Assembly (NCBI GenBank): GCA_022414725.1
Contig: CM039462.1
Location: 94,719,363 to 94,783,362 of the forward strand
Direction of reading: 5' to 3'
Length of the DNA stretch: 64,000 nt
From: Microglena sp. YARC
Lineage: Eukaryota > Chlorophyta > Chlorophyceae > Chlamydomonadales > Chlamydomonadaceae
Part shown: positions 55,970 to 64,000 of the stretch, in pieces
Position numbering within the stretch: the first letter of the stretch is position 1
Layout: each line of letters begins with the position of its first letter
Notes under the pieces: model-generated
Database searches by the model: none
Seen by the model: the letters and a program-made list of their open reading frames with translations, nothing else
Told to the model about the DNA's origin: nothing
Program-made: the position numbers and the translations under genes

Positions 55970-56470
55970 GCTATGGCCAAGAGGAAAAAGAGAAGATAAA
56001 GAGTTTGGAAAGAATTTGACGCCGTCGAATGACAGGATTATTTAGCGTGGGTTACACTCCTGCTGGGCAGGCACCAGGACATAATATTGGGTTATGACTT
56101 CCCAAGGCCTCAATGGTTCGATGTCAGACTGTGCATGTAGTTAAATAATAATTATTATGAGCTATGGCCAAGATGAAAAGAGAAGAGCAAGAGTTTGGAC
56201 AGAATTCGACACCGTCGAATGACAAGATTATTTAGCGTGGGTTCCACCCCTGCCGGGCAGGCACCAGGACATAATCTTGGGTTATGACTTCCCAAGGCCT
56301 CAATGGTTTGATCTCAGACTGTGCATGTGGTTAAATAATAATTATTATGAGCTATGGACAAGAGTGCGGAGGTGCCCTGTATTGTTCAAACCCAAGACAC
56401 TGGGGGTCAGGGGAGGGCGAAAGCGAAAAGAATAGAGAAAGAATTTGGAAATAGTCCGACACAGTAAGAT
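55970..56470 (+). repeat. ~190-bp tandem repeat, two full units and a partial third
   Basis: ctatggccaagag starts at 55971, 56162 and 56352. Units share agagtttgga-agaatt-gac, gcaccaggacataat and gacttcccaaggcctcaatgg. The third is broken after its first third. Confidence 0.8.
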
Positions 56471-57475
56471 GATAGGATTACCGTGCCCCCCCCCCCCCCC
56501 CCCCAACCCCAACCCCAACCCTCCTGCGTCCTAGCTGTCAACTTAGATCGGCTATTCAATTTGTCGCGGCAAAACCCTCCGCCTCCCCCCCCTTCCCCCC
56601 CCCCCCCCCCCCCCCACACACACACACCGCCCCCCCCAACCCCAACCCCCAACCCTCCTCGTCGTTCAAATTTCCAACAAGACACCATCTAGATCTGCGA
56701 AATGGCAGACGATTGCGTGCGCCTTCTAAACAATGCTTCGCATCACTGAACCAAACCACTACTGCTTTACTCCTGCACAGAGCCGCTGTCTTCAACCATG
56801 CTACCTGCTGGACCATATTCAATTCGTCGATTAGTACACAGCTTTACTTGGGCGAATGTCATGCTTTAAGGCAAGCCGATTGAGTGTTGCAATCGAGTGT
56901 TGCGGATGGAGAGGGAGGATTCGAATGCCGCAGTTAGTTGCGCAGGTTTGAAAGTCGAAGGTTTGAATCGCTGCTGGTCCTTTCTTGCCTGATTTCCTTG
57001 CAATCGTTTTTCTGACGCGGAACAGTAATGCTAACGACCCGATCCAATGCTCACAATGTCCAGGCCAAGGTCGACAAGCAATCCATGACTCAGACGCCGA
57101 ACCTGCGGCTCAGCCGCTTGCTCGGTTGCTGCAACCTGGTCCACCTCCACATGCAGTGGCCGTACCTCCTCCAGGCCAACCTCCTTGCCTGCATGCTTGC
57201 CCGCTTAGTTACCTGCTTGCCTGCTTGAATTCTCTCTGCTGCCTGCCTGCTTCACACCTGCATGCATGCCTATGTACCTCCATGATTGACAAATGCCTGC
57301 CTGCTGTCTGATTATTGACACCTGCCTGCTAACTAGGTTCCTGCTCCTGGCGCAAGCGACGACAAGAGGTGTATCTATCTTGAAGACAATGGGAGAACAA
57401 CACGAAGAAGTCTCCCCTGACTAGGCTACACAGTGGCAATATGTTGTTATAGAACCAACACATGTGAGTAGATCT
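56471..57475. other. C-rich repeat and a stretch with possible exon, unassigned
   Basis: CCCCAACCCC and C runs at 56486-56504 and 56600-56615. At 57029 a GGAACAG acceptor precedes open sequence with frames such as KVDKQSMTQTPNLRLSRLLG. It could be an exon but cannot be assigned. From 57180 ctgcctgcttgcc repeats appear. Confidence 0.3.
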
Positions 57476-57890
57476 GAACCATCTGTCTTGTATGCTGTTC
57501 CATATGTCATGTACGCTGCACCATTTGTCTTGTAGGTTGAACCATCTGTCTTGTACGCTGCACCATTTGTCGTGTATGCTGAACCATTTGTCTTGTACGT
57601 TGCACCATATGTCTCGTATGCTGCACCAATGTGTCTTGTATGCTACACCATGTGTCTTGTATGCTGCACCATTTGTCTTGTACGTTGCACCGTATGTCTT
57701 GTATGCTGCACCATCTGTCTTGTATGCTGTACCATGTGTCATGTATGCTGCACCATCTGTCTTGTACGCTGCACCATGTGTCTTGTACGCTGCACCATTT
57801 GTCTTGTACATTGCACCATATGTCTTGTATGCTGCACAATCTGTCTTGTATGTTGCACCATGTGTCTTGTATGCTGCACCATCTATCTGT
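57476..57890 (+). repeat. 21-bp minisatellite
   Basis: About 20 units of gctgcaccatttgtcttgta with variation. The 21-bp period gives seven-residue repeats on both strands (YAAPFVL and QDKWCSI types). The absence of stops follows from the unit. Confidence 0.9.
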
Positions 57891-57924
57891 CTCATCATCG
57901 TAATTGCTACCACGTGAATGCTTG

Positions 57925-58050
57925 CCCTTGTGTGGGGGGGGTATTCCGGACATGTGTGTGTGTGGGGGGGGTGGGGTGGGGTGGGGTGGGGGGGGGGAGT
58001 ATTCCGGACATGTGTGTGTGTGGGGGGGGTATTCCGGACATGGGTCTGTG
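57925..58050 (+). repeat. GTGTGGGGGGGT tract with three ttccggacatg units
   Basis: Three copies of ggtattccggacatg separated by GT and G runs. Confidence 0.8.
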
Positions 58051-58152
58051 TAGGTTCTTGCTTGCTGATTCGTTGATTATCCAAATGGCTTGTGCTTGGT
58101 CAAGCAACTAATAATCTTCTAACTCCACCACCTTCATTTCATGCTGCTGCAG

Positions 58153-58224
58153 TTCCGGCAGGCAGTGACTTCCACATATTGCGGCATGGTGGACAAGGAG
58201 CAAGTCATCAGCATGCTGGGATGA
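58153..58224 (+). CDS. Possible terminal exon
   Basis: A pyrimidine-rich stretch ending ATGCTGCTGCAG precedes FRQAVTSTYCGMVDKEQVIS then MLG and a TGA. The 23-residue frame is mixed hydrophobic/charged and looks coding. No family is recognised, and the upstream exon is not identified beyond the repeat at 57.5 kb. Confidence 0.35.
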   Translation, partial: FRQAVTSTYCGMVDKEQVISMLG

Positions 58225-58599
58225 GGGACAAGATCAAGAAGCCTGATGACACTGCACCTGCTGCTATCACTCATCATATAATAGTAGCTATAGCTAAACT
58301 AGCAAGTGGGGGTGGCAGGGGGGGGGGGGGGGGGGCAGGGACAGAATACAGACCATATAGCTACCATTTTTCTAGGCCCAATTCATGGGTACAATTTCCC
58401 CCACATATGAGGAGAATTTGTAAATGGCCAAATTATAATAGCTATTGTTCATTATCACTTTTTTGAATTCGAATTTTTCAGTCTTCAAAATCTCTGTAAA
58501 TAAAACATTGCTATCCATCTATACATCTCGTATGATCCTAAGTCTCCAGTGCAAGCACTGCCTGGAAAAAAAACCGGGACCCAATCCCTGAAACACCCG

Positions 58600-58985
58600 G
58601 AACCTAACCTAGCCCGGAGCCCAGGTCCCGAATTTACAGAATAAGAAAAGGGTCGGTCCAGTATTAAATACTACAATCCGGGACCAAATTCCCTGTACAA
58701 TCCGGGACCAAATTCCCGGTATTCAAGGAGGGTTATTCCACGAAGGGTGCCCAATATTTTACGAACCAGCACCATTTAGTTTACGAACTATCAAATCCTA
58801 GTTCGTAATAAAAGGGTGCCGGAATTTTACGAACCAGCTCCATTAAGTTTACGAACCATCAAATCCTAGTTCGTAAACCTAAAATTACGAGGGGGTGTCC
58901 GCTTTTTACGAAGTAGAGCCCAACATTTTACGAGGGGGGTTCGTAGAATTTTCCAAGCCAAATTCTAGTTCGTAAAATGCTGTTT
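58600..58985. repeat. Cluster of duplicated and inverted TTACGAAC/GTTCGTAA motifs
   Basis: tccgggaccaaattcccgg-type blocks are duplicated at 58677-58723. The block ttacgaac-agttcgtaa of about 60 bp is duplicated near 58760-58820 and 58838-58885. In all, at least eight tacgaa or ttcgta sites lie within 250 bp. No gene. Confidence 0.5.
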
Positions 58986-59478
58986 TATTCATAGTGGAAA
59001 TCAGGAGCACAGAGCCAGGCAAAAACGAGAATAACCGATGGTCGAAGACCGAGAAGGCGATCAGACACCGTCAAAATGTGCCCAGCCGCAGGATCAAGTA
59101 CGGATCCGATACGGGACACAGAACAGGTCAAATCAAGTCAGCGAATAAAATATCGGAGAGCACAGGCGTGAAGCCGCTGTGATCAGACCAGCTATGAAAC
59201 CAGTATAACTGGAGGCGACTCCGGGAAGGACAGAGACGCCTTAGGCGGAGGCAGGAGTGGAAGGAGGTGGGTACAAATCGAAGTAGGGATTACAGGTTTA
59301 GGCGAGTTACTAGCAAGGCAGGTAATAATACTACAAGTTAGGTTTAAGCAGGACAGAGCAGGTGAGGAAGAGGTGTTACCAGATGGGATGTCGCTGGCAG
59401 CCTCGCGCATTCTATCGGTGGTAGGTAAAGATAGCTCGACGGAGGGCTGCCAGTCTATTAATGGCTAACCCGTAGGTC
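58986..59478. other. Stretch without a recognised gene
   Basis: Unique-looking sequence with short frames and no recognisable domain. Confidence 0.45.
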
Positions 59479-59645
59479 AGGGTTTAGGGTTTAGGGGCAG
59501 TACACGAGGCAGTACTGTCCCGGCTGTCATGCGGTCTCGCGGTCACGCTGAGTCCGTGACAGCACTCGATTGAACAGACGGAGCTCCCGCTCTGACGGGT
59601 AGGTCAGGGGGCTCTCCCGTTACACCACCAAAGGTGTGGGGTCTT
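59479..59645 (-). mobile_element. Possible SINE with tRNA-like head, next to two TTTAGGG units
   Basis: On the minus strand 59575-59645 has TGGTGGTGTAACGGGAGAGC (A-box-like), a CTGAC/GTCAG stem and a GTTCAATCGAG B-box-like sequence. A ~100-nt body follows, ending in two CCCTAAA units (59480-59497). The tRNA fold is imperfect and no second body copy was found. Confidence 0.4.
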
Positions 59646-60538
59646 TGTATTCCTAAGTCGGGATACCAGGGATTGGAGCTTGCAACGGAGTTTTCCGTGG
59701 GCCGGTAGCGGTAGGGACTTGGAAGACGCAGAGGGTTGATTACCCGAGGTTGTTTCTATATAAGCGTTGAGTGTTGAAGAGAGAGTTACAAAGTGTTCAA
59801 ATAACGGAATAAAGCTATAAATTGTGGTCGCCAGATGAACGGGCAAGTGTCTATAGAACTTGCCGGAAATGGTCAGTGAGATGCAAAGTGCAATGCGCTA
59901 TAACCGTTGAAGGTTGTCAAGCGCTGCAATAGCTTAAGATAACTAAATATGACGGGTGAGAGCTTTCATATGGTCAACGTGACGGGTTTATGTCAGTCGG
60001 GGTAAGCACGGCAAAGGGGTAACTCCGCAAGCAGCGCTAAGCGATCGCCTACACCAAGTTGGCTTGAAGCGTACCTGTGGAAGCGTTGAGTGTTGAAGAG
60101 AGACCGATTGTAGTCGGTTCTCGGGTTATCAACCCCTAATTTTCTGGGTTACGCTTACAGCTATGGCTTTGCATTTGCAGGTGAAAGGAGATATACTAAG
60201 CTAGATGCTGAGGCGAAAGGAGATATGCTGAGGCGAAAGGAGATATGCTTAATGTCTTTTACGGCACAGGATTGTTATGTGTCGTGTTAAGACAAACGCC
60301 CGCGTGTCACGGAGCCTGCGCTGCGACGCGGTCTCGGCGCGCATGTGTAACAGAGTAATCCTAGGTAGCTGTGTGTAGCTGGGCACTAGGTAGACATGTA
60401 CGGCGAGTTGACTAAGCCAGATCTGGGCTAGCTGGGCTCAGGTCTGGTCGGAGTCTGCGCCTGGTGTGTGTGTGTGTGTGTGTGTACAGGGTATTTCCCC
60501 TGCTTTTAGTGTTATTGTAGGTAAACACGCAATGACAG
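59646..60538. other. Stretch without a recognised gene
   Basis: Contains a triplicated gctgaggcgaaaggagatat motif (60190-60250), a doubled gcgttgagtgttgaagagag motif (59765, 60084) and a GT tract at 60464-60484. Confidence 0.5.
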
Positions 60539-60947
60539 TAATCTATCTTCTCGAATCCTGATGTAATTGAGAAATGCTCATGGAAAATATTCCTGAAAAT
60601 GTGACCTCTCCGACCACCGTGCCCAAACCGCCCTGCTGGCGAAGTACAGGCGAAATGTCTCAAAATACCGTACTTTTCGCCTCATTAACGTGCACAAGCC
60701 GCCGTGCGTGGCGAGGTGCAGGCGAAGTGTCTCAGAAGTCTGAGACATTTCGACGACAATCCGCCATGGCGAAATGTAGGCGAAATGTCTCAGGATTCCG
60801 AGCTACAGGCGACGCGGGTATAGGGCTTACCGCCATAGTCAGAAGTGCTTAGTCATTAAATGACTATGACTAATCGCGGACCCCGCGTGCGTTCCGCGTG
60901 CATTCCGCTGCGCTCGTACGCATTTAGCGATCTGTCGACTTCCCCGA
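60539..60947 (+). repeat. 409-bp dispersed repeat, copy 2
   Basis: Partner of 46028-46435. Its right edge coincides with the 5' end of the truncated LINE, so it is either the insertion site or part of an older composite. Confidence 0.8.
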
Positions 60948-63170
60948 TTGAGGAGGCCATTATCTTTATATCAAGCCCAAATCCAAAGGCCATCATCTTT
61001 ATATCAAGCCCAAATCCAAAGGCAGTGTGTATGACAAGGACAACTATCGAGGTCTTGCGGTGAGCAACTCCATAGGAAAGATCTTCTCCCTTTGCATGCT
61101 ACGTAGACTAGATGATTGGTCAGAAGAATTCAACCTCAGAGCCGCTGGCCAATATGGATTTAGAAGTGGTAGGGGTACTGCAGATGCATCATTCATTCTT
61201 AACCATATTGTAGATAAATATAGAGAAAAGAAAAACCACTCTTTGTGGCTTTTGTTGATTTCAAGAAGGCTTATGATTGGGTCAACAGAGACTTGCTATG
61301 GGATTGCTTAGCAAGGCTAGGAGTCAAGGACCCTATCTCAGTATTCTGAAGTCCATGTATATTCATGTTGTTTTCCAAGTTCGCCTACATGGGGACATTG
61401 GATCCTCCTTTCCATCCCTTGTAGGAGTTAAACAAGGAGACCCCCTATCCCACTCCTATTCGGTCTGTTCATTGATAGAATTGAATCGTTCCTCCAATCC
61501 AAGCTCCCAAATGTAGGGGCTGAGCTTAGGGGAAAGATTCTGCAACTGTTACTTTATGCTGATGACCTAGCTATAATGGCAGAATCCCCGGCAGATATGC
61601 AAGCGATGCTTGACTGTCTGAGAGATTTCTGTGAGGCTACTAAGATGGCTGTGAATATAAAGAAAACTGAGATTGTCGTTTTCAACAAGCAATTCTGTGA
61701 TGAGGCCCGCATGGATCCTGATTACAAATTTGTCTATGATGGAGCACAACTTTCTACAAAGTTATCTTTTATCTACTTGGGATCCCTCTTTGTGGATGGT
61801 GACTCAAGCAATCGTGCAAAAGCTGCTTTTTCTAGGATGCTCACTAAGGCCCAAAAGGCACACCACATGCTCCGTAGGCGATGCCATACTATGGAGATAT
61901 ACAATATTGATATTCTCACCCACCTGTTTGATTCTCTTGTACAACCTATCCTGAATTTTGGCTGTGAGGTGTGGGCTCCTTCTATTCTGAACAACACACT
62001 TATCTCAAATGACCATGCTTGTGAGAAATGGCATAGAGGTATACTTAAACAAATGTTGGGTGTTTGCCAATCTACTACATCTAATATTATCATGGAAGAG
62101 CTGGGTAGAACCCCGTTGTGTTTTGCTTGGCTTAAACAAGCTTTGCGCTTCTGGAACAAGACCATACATAAAGAACCTGAGGATCTCATTAGAATGGCTC
62201 TTGAGGAATCTTTTGACTCCAACACTGGCTGGGTTCATGACTTGCGTTGTGCTCTCCACAAGCTAGGATCCAGTAAAAAAATCAACATTTTGGAGGCTGT
62301 CGATGTCAAAGGTATTATGTCTGAAGTTTTTGAGTCATGGAGGTTTAAGTACCCAAGTGACACCAATGCAGTTAGAGACATCCCTGATGAGAGAAGGGTT
62401 GGCTTTAAACGCCTCCGATACCAAAAATGGTTCGCAGCCAACAGCAATGATGAGAATGGCTTGATTCCCTTTACATCCGCCTTACATAAGCAGGATCAGA
62501 TTCGTTCTATAGCACAGTTTAGAATGGGTTCCCATTGGCTGAACACAGAAAGAATGAGGGTGGTGGATAGAGCACACATCCCTCGCTCAATGAGACACTG
62601 TCAAATGTGTGGGTTCCAAAAACCTGAGGATGAAATGCATATGTTTGAGTGCCCGTTTTATAATGATATTCGCCTCCGCTACCAGAAGCTGTTTACAGAT
62701 ATTTATAGGCATGTCCATGAGGATACCAACTTAACCGTATGGAATGTGGAATTCTGCGATTCCACATTCAGAACCTTTATGAATGGAAATGGCACTAAGT
62801 CTTTTTGGAGCAACCTAGCCGACTATCTTTCTACTTGTAGAAGAGCAAGACAGGAAGCCCTGGACTGCTTAGTGGCACCGTAATTTATCATCCCTTTTTT
62901 TCTTCTTCTTGTGACTTCTCATTTGTTAGCTTCTTACCTCCGCCACTGTAAGTGGTTGAGATCTGGGTCCGGCTCTAAGGGGTTTAATACCTACGCCACC
63001 AAAACGGTGGTTGGGAGTTTGGTTTGTTTGTCCTCGACACACCCCTGATGTAATGGGGTTTTTTGCTTTGTGGGTGCTTTTTCTTTTTGTTTAAAGCACA
63101 GAGTCTCATACACCCTCGCGGTGTCAAGTAGACTTTAACATGTAATGTAATGTAATGTAATGTAATATCA
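60948..63170 (+). mobile_element. 5'-truncated LINE (non-LTR retrotransposon)
   Basis: RT motifs appear in order with at least three frame changes: DKDNYRGLAVSNSIGKIFS, QYGFRSGRGTADASF, FVAFVDFKKAYDWVNRDL, VGVKQGDPLS and LLYADDLAIMAES. The 3' UTR (62884-63170) ends in five TGTAA units, a simple-repeat tail typical of several LINE clades. The first ~70 bp contain a 33-bp tandem duplication (tttatatcaagcccaaatcc at 60965 and 60998). The endonuclease and ORF1 are missing. Confidence 0.9.
61576..62883 (+). CDS. LINE reverse transcriptase, intact C-terminal part
   Basis: The frame is open from about 61450 (FGLFIDRIES, then LYADDLAIM, the RT catalytic site) to the stop at 62881-62883. Position 61576 is the first ATG inside it and not a natural start. 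The thumb region follows (DFCEATKMAVNIKKTEIVVF), then a long helical connector. Near the end comes CQMCGFQKPEDEMHMFEC, a Cys/His cluster usual at the C-terminus of LINE polymerases that binds the template RNA. Upstream frames are shifted, so no full polymerase can be made from this copy. Confidence 0.85.
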   Translation: MAESPADMQAMLDCLRDFCEATKMAVNIKKTEIVVFNKQFCDEARMDPDYKFVYDGAQLSTKLSFIYLGSLFVDGDSSNRAKAAFSRMLTKAQKAHHMLRRRCHTMEIYNIDILTHLFDSLVQPILNFGCEVWAPSILNNTLISNDHACEKWHRGILKQMLGVCQSTTSNIIMEELGRTPLCFAWLKQALRFWNKTIHKEPEDLIRMALEESFDSNTGWVHDLRCALHKLGSSKKINILEAVDVKGIMSEVFESWRFKYPSDTNAVRDIPDERRVGFKRLRYQKWFAANSNDENGLIPFTSALHKQDQIRSIAQFRMGSHWLNTERMRVVDRAHIPRSMRHCQMCGFQKPEDEMHMFECPFYNDIRLRYQKLFTDIYRHVHEDTNLTVWNVEFCDSTFRTFMNGNGTKSFWSNLADYLSTCRRARQEALDCLVAP

Positions 63171-63411
63171 AGTAGCGTGTGCACGGCAACTTGTCGAGTA
63201 CCGCAACTGCAACCCGCGGGGGTCTGCCCGTCGGTGACGACGGGCTCAGATGCTAGTATAATGCGTAGTATGGCGATGCCCGTACGACGATCGCAGGCCG
63301 CCCGTACGACGCTTTCACTGCTACCGAGGGAATATTTTACTTAACATATTTACTATTAGAGTTCCTGTTCCTGTTCCTGTTACTATTTACTAATAATTTT
63401 TCCAGCGCACA
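63171..63411. other. Short spacer with the cccgtcgg hairpin
   Basis: 63219-63258 carries cccgtcggtgacgacggg followed by ctcagatgctag, matching the tails at 44.1 and 44.27 kb. The rest is unremarkable. It ends in an intron-like ttactaataatttttccag. Confidence 0.55.
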
Positions 63412-63800
63412 GTGTGTACTGCCCCGGTTCAATTCTGCGTAGCTCTTAAACTTAATCAAGACGCATTACCGCATCTTATACGAAGAGAAATCCCTCTTCG
63501 GTGGCGACCAACATTCGTCGATCTACCACCTTCTGCCGCCCCCCAATACTGGTGCGTTCCATGGCACGTTCCACGGCACTCAACTCACCTCGCCTTACCC
63601 TCCATGCCACCTCTCCAGCTCCGATCTCTGTTCATGTACCCCTCGTCGTCGACATGCATGCTCCGCCCTGGAATTCGCTCGACCGCTTGGAAGCGCGCTT
63701 TGTTGTAAGTCGCGCAGCACTGTTGCGCGCACAGGATATATCACCCCCATCACTTGATTTCCGTTTCATTTGTGACAGTCTCCGCTTCAAATGGCGCTGA
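63412..63800 (+). CDS. Possible exon, unassigned
   Basis: After the branch-point-like TACTAAT and acceptor TTTTTCCAG the frame reads RTVCTAPVQFCVALKLNQDA and PHLIRREIPLRWRPTFVDLP. A second frame is open in the later part (PLVVDMHAPPWNSLDRLEAR, ending FKWR). A hidden intron or shift near 63560-63600 could join them. No family is recognised. Confidence 0.3.
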
Positions 63801-63967
63801 ATGATGAATAATGGTGCATTCTATCTTCCAATCTTGATAGAACAGCGTTGAGAACTTCGCTAGCAAAGTGGGAGGCGGCTTCGAAGATGAATTCAGGAAA
63901 GCCTCGGGCTACTGGACAGGTAGTGGCCTGTCTCACTGCCGGAGAGCTCAGATTCAGGAAAATGCAT

Positions 63968-64000
63968 TCAGCCCCCCCGCCCCCCCCCCCCCCCCCCCCC
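63968..64000 (+). repeat. Poly(C) at the window edge
   Basis: A C run of at least 30 with one G, at the end of the sequence. Long C/G runs commonly end or confuse assemblies. Confidence 0.9.

Noticed and set aside
57476..57890. CRISPR-like array
   Set aside because: Units are contiguous 21-bp repeats without spacers, in a eukaryotic context.

Overview
The window is nuclear DNA from a eukaryote, most likely a green alga of the prasinophyte type; this is an inference. The evidence is short exons with GT-AG borders, tRNA-headed SINEs, Ty1/copia, Ty3/gypsy and LINE remnants, two interstitial TTTAGGG units (plant/green-algal telomere type) and a very high load of microsatellites and poly(dC)/poly(dG) runs. 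No complete host gene is visible, and there are no rRNA genes, CRISPR arrays or operons. Most long open frames are translated simple repeats.

Layout. 0.9-6.3 kb: a minus-strand gene fragment encoding a GAF domain and the start of a second one. Three exons join in phase, and they sit among decayed exon copies and repeat arrays built from the 3' ends of the same exons. 6.3-8.6 kb: TGCATG-type repeats. 9.0-9.2 kb: a possible small minus-strand gene. 11.5-17.7 kb: a gag-only LTR retroelement with a 5-bp target duplication, an extra internal LTR, a palindrome-rich leader and a paired palindromic MITE insertion. 20.0-33.7 kb: a plus-strand gene fragment, unassigned. Its exons at 25.4, 29.1 and 33.2 kb join in phase, and each is surrounded by arrays of its own ends. 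34-42 kb: three inverted-repeat (foldback or TIR) elements and a Harbinger-like element. 43.5-45.7 kb: duplications and a 71-bp array that flips orientation. 46-47.4 kb: Ty3/gypsy remnant. 49-53 kb: a second Harbinger-like copy, GTTAA-rich terminal-repeat elements and a solo LTR. 53.5-56 kb: copia pol remnant and an unassigned pseudogene. 57-60 kb: short-unit repeats and one possible terminal exon. 60.9-63.2 kb: 5'-truncated LINE with a pentanucleotide tail. 63.4-64 kb: a possible exon, ending in poly(C).

The most unusual pattern is at the exon edges. In both host gene fragments, short exon ends with their splice signal have been copied many times and embedded in minisatellites: usually the 3' end plus GT donor, once the 5' end plus AG acceptor. 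The genes read as islands of original exon inside arrays of exon-end decoys.
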